Positions 1 to 6,833 of a stretch of DNA of 11,472 nt are shown in pieces. Made by a program: the position numbers and the translations under genes. Every line of letters starts with the position of its first letter. The stretch's first letter is position 1. The stretch spans positions 1 to 11,472 of the forward strand of contig JAEEPV010000248.1 in NCBI GenBank assembly GCA_016284975.1, written 5' to 3'. Source of the stretch: Solobacterium sp. Lineage in GTDB: Bacteria; Bacillota_I; Bacilli_A; Erysipelotrichales; Erysipelotrichaceae. The notes beneath the pieces are model-generated. The model made no database searches, was not told the origin of the DNA, and saw nothing but the letters and a program-made list of their open reading frames with translations.

Positions 1-11
1 CCTGTCTTATC

Positions 12-425
12 TTATTTCTTCGGCTTCTTCGCCCCATACAGGGAACGGCCCTGGTTGCGTCCGTCAACACCTGCGCAGTCGAGTGTACCGCGGATGATGT
101 GGTAACGAACACCCGGGAGATCCTTAACACGTCCGCCGCGGATCATAACAACGGAGTGCTCCTGCAGGTTGTGACCAACACCCGGAATGTACGCTGTAAC
201 TTCCATACCATTGGAGAGACGTACACGGGCATACTTACGAAGCGCGGAGTTCGGCTTCTTCGGTGTCATTGTGCCGACACGGGTGCATACGCCACGCTTC
301 TGCGGAGAACTGATTCGAGTGTTCTTCTTTTTCAGCGAGTTGTATCCACGGTTCAATGCCGGGGACTTTGATTTGTAAACTTTGTCGGTACGGCCTTTGC
401 GTACCAGCTGATTTATTGTAGGCAT
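12..425 (-). CDS. rpsL: 30S ribosomal protein S12
   Basis: This is small-subunit protein S12, which lies at the decoding centre of the ribosome and supports translational accuracy. The 137-residue product starts [15 protein letters not shown] and ends YGAKKPKK. It carries the conserved blocks [22 protein letters not shown] and [13 protein letters not shown]. Residues about 27-39 form the roughly 13-residue insertion found in Gram-positive S12 and absent from E. coli S12. The two lysines that change in streptomycin resistance are both wild type here (K56 and K101, equal to E. coli K42 and K87 in mature numbering). An upstream in-frame ATG at 482 is open, but the start at 425 has the S12 N-terminus and a good AAAGGAGA site. 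The gene has its own promoter (531-559) and normally heads rpsL-rpsG-fusA-tuf; those genes would lie beyond the left edge. Identification is essentially certain. Confidence 0.98.
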   Translation of the reverse strand: MPTINQLVRKGRTDKVYKSKSPALNRGYNSLKKKNTRISSPQKRGVCTRVGTMTPKKPNSALRKYARVRLSNGMEVTAYIPGVGHNLQEHSVVMIRGGRVKDLPGVRYHIIRGTLDCAGVDGRNQGRSLYGAKKPKK

Positions 426-430
426 TTCTT

Positions 431-438
431 TCTCCTTT
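431..438 (-). promoter_or_regulatory. Ribosome binding site of rpsL
   Basis: The minus strand reads AAAGGAGA five bases before the ATG at 425. It decides in favour of this start over the upstream in-frame ATG at 482, which has no comparable site. Confidence 0.85.
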
Positions 439-448
439 CGCCCTATAT

Positions 449-508
449 GCACACACATCCAAGTGTGCCAATTCTCAGCCAAATATTAAGCTTTGTCCGC
501 AACAAAGC
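449..508 (-). other. Structured 5' leader of rpsL (two hairpins)
   Basis: Between the predicted transcription start (about 524) and rpsL there are roughly 100 untranslated bases that can fold twice. The first hairpin is a 7-bp perfect stem, GCTTTGT/ACAAAGC, with a 5-base loop (490-508). The second is a 6-bp stem, GCACAC/GTGTGC, with an 8-base loop (449-468). Neither is followed by a U-run, so they are not intrinsic terminators. A role in translational control or mRNA stability is possible but is inferred only from position. Confidence 0.4.
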
Positions 509-530
509 CTTTTTTCGCCAAGCACGATTG

Positions 531-559
531 ATGATAATCCGATAAATATGCGATGTCAA
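531..559 (-). promoter_or_regulatory. Sigma-A-type promoter of rpsL
   Basis: On the minus strand a perfect -35 TTGACA (559-554) is followed after exactly 17 bases by TATCAT (536-531), five of six matches to the -10 consensus. Transcription should start near 524. It sits just downstream of the terminator of the previous gene, as expected for a strong ribosomal-protein promoter. Confidence 0.85.
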
Positions 560-618
560 TGATTTTTTGCCATTTCCAGCAAAATCCACACTTCCGGGTG
601 TGCCGCTTTATATTATTT

Positions 619-646
619 AAAAAAGAAACCGCATATTCGCGATTTC
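619..646 (-). terminator. Intrinsic terminator after the small Lys-rich gene
   Basis: Immediately after the stop codon the minus strand reads GAAATCGC, a 6-base loop, then GCGGTTTC. This is an 8-bp stem with one G-U pair, followed by TTTTTT. It ends the kinase/small-protein unit and separates it from the rpsL promoter. Confidence 0.88.
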
Positions 647-865
647 TTACTTCAGAAGTCCGACGAGACTGCTCAGATCAATTCCGCCTGCCGCTTTCTC
701 CGTAATGGTCTCGATCAGTTTTTTCTCAATCAGATTGCATTTCCGGTAGTTCTGCAGCAGTTTCTTTTCGTCCGCGCTCAGGCGAATGGATGAAGAAGTG
801 GTTTTCTTTTTCTTCGCGGCAGTCTTTGGCTTGGAAGCTGTTTTCTTCTTTTCCGTTACTGGCAT
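647..865 (-). CDS. Small Lys-rich protein, function unknown
   Basis: The 72-residue protein starts MPVTEKKKTASKPKTAAK. Residues 1-26 are a basic, Ala/Thr/Lys-rich and probably disordered tail. Residues about 27-72 look helical (SADEKKLLQNYRKCNLIEKK, then a second amphipathic helix ending LVGLLK). The helical part resembles the helix pair that often follows Xre-type DNA-binding domains, but no helix-turn-helix is present. The basic tail could bind nucleic acid or an acidic partner; this is inference. The start was chosen because TAGGAGGG lies four bases upstream; that site contains the stop codon of the kinase, so translation of the two genes is probably coupled. A longer in-frame start at 937 lies inside the kinase gene and has no good site. 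No family was recognised. Confidence 0.7.
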   Translation of the reverse strand: MPVTEKKKTASKPKTAAKKKKTTSSSIRLSADEKKLLQNYRKCNLIEKKLIETITEKAAGGIDLSSLVGLLK

Positions 866-868
866 AAT

Positions 869-876
869 CCCTCCTA
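869..876 (-). promoter_or_regulatory. Ribosome binding site overlapping the kinase stop codon
   Basis: The minus strand reads TAGGAGGG, in which TAG is the stop of the upstream kinase gene. The spacing to the ATG at 865 is short. The arrangement suggests translational coupling and fixes the start of the small protein. Confidence 0.75.
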
Positions 877-1770
877 CAGATATGACACAATTTCCCTGTC
901 CGTCGGAATGCCTGCCCGGCCTCCGACCTGTGTACATTTCAGTGCCGCAGCGATCGAAGCATAACGGATTGCTCTTCTGACATCTCCATCATTCATATAT
1001 GAAGCCAGGAACGCTCCGTGGAACACATCGCCTGCACCGGTTGAATCTACCGCTTTCACCGAATATGCCGGGAATACTTCTACCTTGCCATCAATCCAGG
1101 CCAGGCACCCGTTTGTGCCCTGAGTGGAAATCACAACTTTCGGACCGTTTGCGGCAAAGAATGCCAGCGCTTCTTCGGTGGTTGCCGTTTTGGCAACGAG
1201 CTTCGGATACCTGGCATTCATGATCAGGATATCCGCCTCAAGTGCCATCGACCGATTCAGTTCCTTGTCTTCTTCCATATGGCAGCCATCAACTGATACC
1301 GGAATTCCATACTGTTTCGCAATTTTGATCGCCGCCATGGCATTATCGTATCTGGTTCCATCCACGTGAAGCAGATCACTGTTGCGGATCTGATCAATCT
1401 GATCCTTATTCCATGCGATCGGCGGAAGTGTATTGTTGCAGACAAACTTGGTGCGTGTTCCGGTCTGTGGATTCACCATGATCTCAGAATGCGGAGAGAT
1501 ACCGTCCGGAACGATCTCAACCATCGTAGTATCGATACCTTCCTGATCCAGTCCATCCAGAATCATCCTTCCGGTCTCATCATCCCCAATCGTGGTAATC
1601 ATCTGTCCATGCATGCCAAGCCGGTGTGCCGCAACGATTGCCGTAGCACACGCTCCGCCGCCCTGACAGATGATCTGAGTGATGTGAGTGCTTCCGTCTT
1701 CTTTCGGATAGTCCTCAATCAGATTCAAATGGTCCAGGACAGCCGCTCCTACTCCGGTAATTATTTTCAT
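874..1770 (-). CDS. PfkB/ribokinase-family sugar kinase
   Basis: This 298-residue protein is an ATP-dependent carbohydrate kinase of the PfkB (ribokinase) fold, presumably cytosolic. The N-terminal half has the substrate-side glycine motif QGGGACATAIVAAHRLG (36-52), followed by IGDDETG. The C-terminal PfkB signature VDSTGAGDVFHGAF spans 241-254; GAGD forms the anion hole and D248 is the expected catalytic base. Length is typical for the family. The substrate cannot be read from the sequence: ribokinase, fructokinase, ketohexokinase-like and sulfofructose-kinase-like members share these motifs, and no sugar transporter or pathway gene lies beside it. The start at 1770 has AAAAGGAGA nine bases upstream. 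It follows the TIR gene after 69 bases with no terminator seen, so read-through is possible. The small Lys-rich gene follows after 8 bases. Confidence 0.92.
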   Translation of the reverse strand: MKIITGVGAAVLDHLNLIEDYPKEDGSTHITQIICQGGGACATAIVAAHRLGMHGQMITTIGDDETGRMILDGLDQEGIDTTMVEIVPDGISPHSEIMVNPQTGTRTKFVCNNTLPPIAWNKDQIDQIRNSDLLHVDGTRYDNAMAAIKIAKQYGIPVSVDGCHMEEDKELNRSMALEADILIMNARYPKLVAKTATTEEALAFFAANGPKVVISTQGTNGCLAWIDGKVEVFPAYSVKAVDSTGAGDVFHGAFLASYMNDGDVRRAIRYASIAAALKCTQVGGRAGIPTDREIVSYL

Positions 1771-1839
1771 ATGACGAAATCTCCTTTTAGAAGTTCTGAT
1801 ACTATTTTACTCTCTGCCGTGCTGCTTTGGCCGTTTTTC

Positions 1840-3372
1840 TCATCCCCTCGGTACATCTTCCGGCAGAATCGACTGAATGTCATAGCGGTACTTCGAACAA
1901 ATCTGCCGCATCCGTTTCACGTCGTTCATATCGATCTCTGCAAGCTCCCTGGTCATCCTACCGGAAAGCATATTCGAATTCTCTTCAAAATACGGAACGC
2001 TCACCCGTACGCTGTACGCATTCGTCTCATACAGATCTCCACCCATGGAGTAAGAACCCCGCAGCGTCACATCACACGACTTTGTCGGTATGATGACGGT
2101 TTCTATTCGGAACGTATCATCCACCAGAGGCGTGGAATCCCCCGTCGTAAACCGAATCGATTTCGGCGGATTATCCACATCCAGCACGCCATACAGTGTG
2201 ATCGTCGGCCGGTCAGAATCCGCTCCGCCAAACGTATAGGTAATGCTGTCCGTGTCCGGGTCATACAGCAGAAACATCGCAAGGATCTGTGGTGTATCCC
2301 CGCAATCTGCTTCCACCATCAGCGTATACAGGCTTGTCAGATACTTGGAATCCTGGCTTCTTGCCCATTCAAGCAATTCGTGGAAGTCTGCCTGTTTTTT
2401 CAGAATCAAAGCCGCTTCTCCCGACTTCACTGAAACTGTCCCCTGCCCGCTCATACTCTCAATAAATGACGGAAACTCCGGAACTCCGTTTTCCGGAATC
2501 ACGGACCATTTTACCGGGATGTTATCGGCATCACCCCAACCATCGTTAAAAGCGAGAATCGTAAATACGTTTTCTTCATTCATCACACCGTCCAGAACAA
2601 TCTCCGGTACTGTAACAGGAACCAGATCCAGAATATCCACTGCGATTTTTTCTACAAACATGGACTTCCCGGAATCATTCCGGATAAAACTCAAAAGCGA
2701 GAATGCCCGATCATATGTATTCATGGAAAATCTGTCATTCTCTGCCATCTGTGCGGTCTCATAAAATCCCGCCAGACTGTACGGAACGATTTCTGAATAA
2801 TAAACGGATGCGGCATGAGCTGCTGTTTCGTGATTGGAAACAGCTTTCTTTGTGAGGTTCACAAAAATCACTGCACCGATTACAGCAACCGCAAGAACTG
2901 CGATAACCGCATAGACCCATACCGGCGGCTTGGTCTTGTGTACGACTTTGATTTCAACCTTCGCCTGCTCGTCCTCATTCAGAGAAGCACGGATATCGCG
3001 TACAATCCGCTGCAGTGCGGCTTCTTCATCCTGCCATGCATACACCTGCTGCATCGTACTCATGGAAAACTGGAATTCATCTTCCAGCGGGCAGTCCTGA
3101 ATAACATACGGAATGATTGTCTTGTGTTTCGTGACCGCTTGCGAGAACTCATTCTTCACCCAGGTGGACTGCTGCGACTTTTTGGAAATCAAAATGATCA
3201 TGACCTTGCAGTCGTCGATTGCCTGGGGAATCTGTTTCATGTAATTGGAACCGGCAGGTATCGAGTCCGGTGCCATCCAGCATGAAATACCGTTGTCTTC
3301 CAATACTTTACGAACGGTCTTTGCATAAGATTCTTCGTCTGATTTATAGCTAATAAATACATCTGCACTCAT
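1840..3372 (-). CDS. TIR-domain membrane protein with extracytoplasmic domain
   Basis: The 510-residue protein begins directly with a bacterial TIR domain (about 3-130). Visible motifs are DVFISYKSDEE (first strand), CWMAPDSIPAGSNY (31-44) and STWVKNE. The glutamate of the last, E75, is where the NAD-cleaving TIR catalytic residue lies. A basic stretch precedes one membrane span (about 150-172, VWVYAVIAVLAVAVIGAVIF), then a positive VNLTKK. About 335 residues follow, predicted outside the membrane. Residues 250-460 are beta-rich with a CARDB/Ig-like flavour (FNDGWGDADNIPVKW), and the tail 465-510 is helical. The protein could therefore sense a signal outside and act through TIR inside; that is inference. 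The start at 3372 was chosen because TIR begins there and GAAGGGA precedes it; the frame stays open to 3483 without a good site. The protease gene lies 125 bases upstream. Confidence 0.85.
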   Translation of the reverse strand: MSADVFISYKSDEESYAKTVRKVLEDNGISCWMAPDSIPAGSNYMKQIPQAIDDCKVMIILISKKSQQSTWVKNEFSQAVTKHKTIIPYVIQDCPLEDEFQFSMSTMQQVYAWQDEEAALQRIVRDIRASLNEDEQAKVEIKVVHKTKPPVWVYAVIAVLAVAVIGAVIFVNLTKKAVSNHETAAHAASVYYSEIVPYSLAGFYETAQMAENDRFSMNTYDRAFSLLSFIRNDSGKSMFVEKIAVDILDLVPVTVPEIVLDGVMNEENVFTILAFNDGWGDADNIPVKWSVIPENGVPEFPSFIESMSGQGTVSVKSGEAALILKKQADFHELLEWARSQDSKYLTSLYTLMVEADCGDTPQILAMFLLYDPDTDSITYTFGGADSDRPTITLYGVLDVDNPPKSIRFTTGDSTPLVDDTFRIETVIIPTKSCDVTLRGSYSMGGDLYETNAYSVRVSVPYFEENSNMLSGRMTRELAEIDMNDVKRMRQICSKYRYDIQSILPEDVPRG

Positions 3373-3378
3373 GGCGGA

Positions 3379-3385
3379 TCCCTTC
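3379..3385 (-). promoter_or_regulatory. Ribosome binding site of the TIR gene
   Basis: GAAGGGA lies six bases before the ATG at 3372. It overlaps an alternative in-frame ATG at 3387 (MKGSAM), which itself lacks a good site. This favours a product that starts exactly at the TIR domain. Confidence 0.6.
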
Positions 3386-3401
3386 ATGTGTTCGTACTTA
3401 T

Positions 3402-3410
3402 ATTCTATCA
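3402..3410 (-). promoter_or_regulatory. Possible extended -10 promoter of the TIR gene
   Basis: The minus strand reads TGATAGAAT: a TGn extension followed by TAGAAT (3407-3402), five of six matches to the -10 consensus. No convincing -35 lies at the right distance. A start near 3395 would leave a leader of about 22 bases containing the ribosome binding site. The call is tentative; the gene may instead be read from the protease promoter. Confidence 0.35.
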
Positions 3411-3497
3411 AGCCTGCAGTATGATCGTGCATGCCAAAGACGGAGAATCCCCTGAAGAAAATGAACTGCTTTATGCAGTCCATCTTCGAGGTCAGAA

Positions 3498-6431
3498 TTA
3501 TTCTTCTTCTTTTTTACCCATCCGGTACAGTGCCATCAAGCCTACTGCCGCCAGGTTCAGTACCAGAAGGATCCAGCCAACAAGACTGTGGTCAAGTATC
3601 GCAAGGATCAATCCAATCAGTGCATCCGCTCCAATGATCCAGGGAGTCAGTGCGTTGTTGGAAATCAGATACAATGCAAGTCCGGCAATGATCATAACCA
3701 ACGGGATGCCAAGGAACCACATGATTCCCTTCGTATTGACGATCGGAAACGGAAGCTTGGGATCCGGAGTCGGGGTCGCACTTTCATCCGGAGTCATGGA
3801 AGGCGTTGCAGTAGGATCTGCGGAAGCCGACGGTTCTGCAGTATCCTCCGGATCAGGTGAAGCAGACGGATTATCCTTATCGCCTCCACTGCCGCCGGGA
3901 GTGACCGTACTGGTTTTTCCGCCATAATTGATTTTTCCGCTTTTCCCGCCGGAAGGATTACTGCTGCCTTTCGGTGCGACACAGGCTTTCTTTGACTCAT
4001 CCCAGTACCAGCCCGGCGCATATCCCGCATCCTGGCAGGTAACGACTGTACTTCCCCCGGGAGCCGGAGTGCTTCCGCCTCCGGAGGGAGCAGAAGTCGG
4101 TGCCGGAGTCGGTGCCGGCGTTGGAGTTGGTGTTGGTGTTGGTGTCGGAGGTGTCGGAGGAACATAACCTTTCAGAGGAATCATCAGAGAAGCGACATTA
4201 TGACGTGCAGCATCTGATAAGGAATTCGTATAGAACATCCCATCCGCAATTACACCATCAAGCATATTGAATCTGGAATTCTCATACAGATGACCTCCAC
4301 CAAGAATTACGGTTCTTGTTGGTGCTGGATTTTCCGCTGTTCCGTTCAGTTCATATTCATCCATGGACCAGGAATAACCGCCATTGCTGTTCTTCGTCAC
4401 AATCGGTGCGACAACAACTCGATCTTTATATCCATATGCCTTGAGGCCCGTTGAGCCATATTCTTTTTCAAAGATCTTGGTTACGGCATGACTTGCTTCA
4501 TCGATCTTATACAGCCGGATAATTTCCTTGTTCTCATCCCGATTTTTGCAAAGCAGGAATCTTGATCCGTTGTATGCATAAATATCCAGAACCTGACTGT
4601 TACCTTCTACCGACACCACCTCATTGAGCGAGCCATCATTATTGACGGTCGCGACGTGTACGACCGATTCCTTTGTGTAACCGACAAATATTCGGTCTCC
4701 GATATAGCGGACCATCCAGCCGGAATCATCCTGTGTCTGAGGAAGTGTGTAGGTTCTCTTCTCTTTGGTGGAAGGGTTGTACTCCGTCAGGTTATTGCCA
4801 TAGTAATCTACAAAGTACAGCCATCCGTTGGCTCCGTCCATTTCATCCCAGCCAAAGTCGATAGTGTCATCCACAACCGTCCAGCTGGTCGCACCCGGAA
4901 GCCGTTTCAGAAGAACCTTTTCATACGAACCGCTTCTTCCGTCCACTGCTAACTGATAGAGCACACCGCCTGTAGCTGCCATTGATATCAGCTGCAGGTT
5001 TTCAAGATTTGATGAACCCGGGGAACAGAGTTCTGTAATCAGATCTGTACTTCCCGTAACGCTGATCCAACGTGTGCAGTTTTTTCCGTCCGCGGTTGTA
5101 ATTGAAACCTTGTTTTCGCAAAGATACAGATTTGGTACCGAAACTTTTATGGAGCCGCCTTTCCACTCACTTGCAGATACGGACCGGTCGTTAACCTTTA
5201 TGGTTCCGCTGTTTCCAAATCCACTTCCCCAGATCATCAGAACCCCATCTTTATACCTGCCATAATATGCCAATGGTTTCGTGACGTTTTGGTCAATCGC
5301 ATTCGCCGTATTAATCAGACCACTGAATACTTTTTCATTCAGGGCATTCGTTTTTGCAGAAGTAATGACACGGGATGCGATTTCATCCGCCTCCAGTGTC
5401 ACGGTTACCTTACCGCTTTCGTCCACTGTGGAGAACCTGTCATAAACAAGTACCGCAAGAGCAGTGACAATCGGCACAGCCATGGATGTTCCGTCCAGAT
5501 TTTTATATCCCGGATTCGCTTCGGATTCCGACTTGCTTCTGGGATATGTGGAAAGAATATCAACGCCCGGAGCCGCCACGTCAACATAACGATTTCCATA
5601 ATTTGAATTCACCGCGGTGGATTCTTCACCTGTTCCGGCAATTTTGCCGTTTTTATCACTGGCCGCAGCCACAATCACATACGGATTGGAACGGAGATAC
5701 GACGCCATCTGGCTTTCTTCATTCAGATCTATCCCCTGATTCCCTGCTGCCATAACAGTAACAATGCCCGCTTCGCCAAGGCGGGTCATTACATCATCCA
5801 GTATTTCAGGATCACTGTCCGCAATATTTCCGCCCCACGAAAGATTCACCGCCACGATATTGACGCCGGTCTTTTTTGCGGCAAGTACTTTTTCAAGACC
5901 TGCATACACATCGGACGCGTTTGCATCGTGTCCCTCCGTATTCGTCGCTTTGACCGCCATGATCCGGACACCGTTTAACGCGCCGCTGACACCAATGCCA
6001 TTCCACGCAGCCGCAATGATGCCGGCCACATGCGTACCATGACCGTCTTCATCAGTCGGTTCGCTTCCAAAATTGAACACATTCATTCCATGACTGGCAA
6101 ATCCCAGCTCGGTCAGTTTTGCCTGCTGCTCGGAACTGTAATCGGATTTATTCCATACCACTGACGCAAGATCTTCGTGCAGATAATCAATACCGGAATC
6201 AACAACAGCTATGACGGCTTTCTTTTCCGGAGTAATATTCGTACCAGTCTGGGCGGTCCATTTCGGAAAAACAACACCGTTTGTTGTATTAATGAAATAC
6301 CACTGACTCTCATGCAGATCAGACGTTGTTTGTTCTGCTCCGACCGATAAAATGCCGCTGCTTAACACGGTCAATGAAAGGCATGCGGCACTGACGATTC
6401 TTAGTAATTTATTCCCCTTATATAATTTCAT
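3498..6431 (-). CDS. Secreted, membrane-anchored subtilisin-like (S8) serine protease
   Basis: The 977-residue protein has a signal peptide (about 1-32, cleavage likely after SVGA). A complete S8 catalytic domain follows (about 40-380): D78 in AVVDSG, H131 in DGHGTHVAG, oxyanion N231 in AAGNQG and S316 in DGTSMAVP. Only about eight residues separate the signal peptide from the catalytic domain, so there is no I9-type inhibitory propeptide. Residues 385-458 resemble an IPT/TIG fold (IWGSGFGNSGTIKVN). Residues 470-755 form beta-rich repeats suggesting a propeller. A Thr-Pro/Gly linker (758-795), a two-cysteine module (C799-C817, GYAPGWYWDESKKAC) and a second Ser/Pro/Asp linker (855-892) lead to three membrane spans (902-924, 927-946, 950-969) and a cytosolic MGKKEEE tail. 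The active site therefore faces outward. The start lacks a good ribosome binding site. The substrate is unknown. Confidence 0.93.
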   Translation of the reverse strand: MKLYKGNKLLRIVSAACLSLTVLSSGILSVGAEQTTSDLHESQWYFINTTNGVVFPKWTAQTGTNITPEKKAVIAVVDSGIDYLHEDLASVVWNKSDYSSEQQAKLTELGFASHGMNVFNFGSEPTDEDGHGTHVAGIIAAAWNGIGVSGALNGVRIMAVKATNTEGHDANASDVYAGLEKVLAAKKTGVNIVAVNLSWGGNIADSDPEILDDVMTRLGEAGIVTVMAAGNQGIDLNEESQMASYLRSNPYVIVAAASDKNGKIAGTGEESTAVNSNYGNRYVDVAAPGVDILSTYPRSKSESEANPGYKNLDGTSMAVPIVTALAVLVYDRFSTVDESGKVTVTLEADEIASRVITSAKTNALNEKVFSGLINTANAIDQNVTKPLAYYGRYKDGVLMIWGSGFGNSGTIKVNDRSVSASEWKGGSIKVSVPNLYLCENKVSITTADGKNCTRWISVTGSTDLITELCSPGSSNLENLQLISMAATGGVLYQLAVDGRSGSYEKVLLKRLPGATSWTVVDDTIDFGWDEMDGANGWLYFVDYYGNNLTEYNPSTKEKRTYTLPQTQDDSGWMVRYIGDRIFVGYTKESVVHVATVNNDGSLNEVVSVEGNSQVLDIYAYNGSRFLLCKNRDENKEIIRLYKIDEASHAVTKIFEKEYGSTGLKAYGYKDRVVVAPIVTKNSNGGYSWSMDEYELNGTAENPAPTRTVILGGGHLYENSRFNMLDGVIADGMFYTNSLSDAARHNVASLMIPLKGYVPPTPPTPTPTPTPTPAPTPAPTSAPSGGGSTPAPGGSTVVTCQDAGYAPGWYWDESKKACVAPKGSSNPSGGKSGKINYGGKTSTVTPGGSGGDKDNPSASPDPEDTAEPSASADPTATPSMTPDESATPTPDPKLPFPIVNTKGIMWFLGIPLVMIIAGLALYLISNNALTPWIIGADALIGLILAILDHSLVGWILLVLNLAAVGLMALYRMGKKEEE
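4097..4160 (-). repeat. Hexameric tandem repeat encoding the Thr-Pro linker
   Basis: A run of degenerate 6-base units (ACACCA and variants on the minus strand) encodes alternating Thr-Pro and Ala-Pro. Because the unit is a multiple of three, gain or loss of units would change linker length without shifting the frame. Confidence 0.7.
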
Positions 6432-6440
6432 GATGTCTTA

Positions 6441-6471
6441 ATTATATAATGGTTCACCAATCACATGGTAA
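6441..6471 (-). promoter_or_regulatory. Promoter of the protease gene, nearly leaderless
   Basis: A perfect -10 TATAAT (6446-6441) ends nine bases before the ATG at 6431. The best -35 candidate is TTACCA (6471-6466, four of six matches) with a long 19-base spacer, overlapping the upstream terminator U-run. Only about 40 bases separate that terminator from the start codon. A start seven bases past the -10 would give a leader of about 0-3 bases. Confidence 0.5.
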
Positions 6472-6472
6472 G

Positions 6473-6499
6473 AAAAAAGCGATCTTTTCAAAGATCGCT
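6473..6499 (-). terminator. Intrinsic terminator after the STAS gene
   Basis: The minus strand has a perfect 10-bp inverted repeat, AGCGATCTTT/AAAGATCGCT, with a tiny loop (effectively four bases), followed directly by TTTTTT. It ends the MATE/CARF-HEPN/STAS unit 21 bases after the STAS stop. Confidence 0.93.
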
Positions 6500-6519
6500 T
6501 GCGAAATGCAGAATATTTT

Positions 6520-6816
6520 TTATGCGCGTTTCTCTACTGTAATAAAGTTCGTAAACCCTGATACATCAAAGATGTCATAGACTTCCGGTGATACATTTAT
6601 TACAGAGACACTCTTTTCCTGTTTGACAACCTTCATAATTACCCGGAGCCCCGCACTTGAGATATATTCCAGACCCGAGCAGTCAAAGACTACCTGCTGA
6701 TCATCTGCTTCTTTACGGATCGCTTCAAGTTCACTTTCAATATCCGATGCGTTTCCTGCATCAATCCGTTCCGGAATAAAGATTGTCAGCACACCATCTT
6801 CACGTTTATTTTCCAC
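6520..6816 (-). CDS. STAS-domain anti-anti-sigma-factor-like protein
   Basis: The 98-residue protein is a single STAS domain, the fold of SpoIIAA and RsbV, which bind anti-sigma kinases and are switched by serine phosphorylation. The hallmark is VVFDCSGLEYISSAGLRVIM (42-61). S54, just before AG, aligns with the phosphorylated serine of RsbV. The ending SPEVYDIFDVSGFTNFITVE is also typical. The start codon is GTG at 6816, fixed by AAAGGAGGT that overlaps the CARF-HEPN stop codon, so the two genes are probably translationally coupled. No partner kinase (RsbW type), phosphatase or sigma factor lies in the window, so the target is either encoded elsewhere or is the neighbouring CARF-HEPN protein. 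The family call is secure; the role as a sigma regulator is not. Confidence 0.92.
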   Translation of the reverse strand: MENKREDGVLTIFIPERIDAGNASDIESELEAIRKEADDQQVVFDCSGLEYISSAGLRVIMKVVKQEKSVSVINVSPEVYDIFDVSGFTNFITVEKRA

Positions 6817-6824
6817 CCTGCTGA

Positions 6825-6833
6825 ACCTCCTTT
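6825..6833 (-). promoter_or_regulatory. Ribosome binding site of the STAS gene, overlapping the upstream stop
   Basis: AAAGGAGGT begins within the TAA stop of the CARF-HEPN gene and lies eight bases before the GTG start at 6816. It is the strongest site in this operon, and it explains the non-ATG start. Confidence 0.85.

Noticed and set aside
426..482. N-terminally extended rpsL start at 482
   Set aside because: The extension is not part of any S12 I know; the start at 425 has the canonical N-terminus and ribosome binding site.
490..508. Hairpin in the rpsL leader as an attenuator
   Set aside because: It has a good 7-bp stem but no U-run follows, so intrinsic termination is unlikely.
1771..1839. 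Promoter for the kinase gene in the gap after the TIR gene
   Set aside because: TAAAAT resembles a -10, but no -35-like hexamer lies 16-18 bases upstream.
1366..2433. A 355-codon open frame on the plus strand
   Set aside because: It runs antisense through the kinase and TIR genes, has no recognisable motif or ribosome binding site, and its composition is that expected for a shadow of well-supported minus-strand genes.
3465..3479. Hairpin ACTGC/GCAGT between the protease and TIR genes as a terminator
   Set aside because: The stem is only 5 bp and the following TTCATTTTC is a poor U-run, so read-through from the protease gene to the TIR gene remains possible.
4097..4160. Tandem repeats as a CRISPR array or frameshifting phase-variation switch
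   Set aside because: The units are 6 bases without spacers and encode a Thr-Pro linker; changes in number keep the frame.
3794..4165. Arg/His/Leu-rich minus-strand frame within the protease gene
   Set aside because: It is a frame-shifted reading of the Pro/Thr linker repeats and has no independent start signal.
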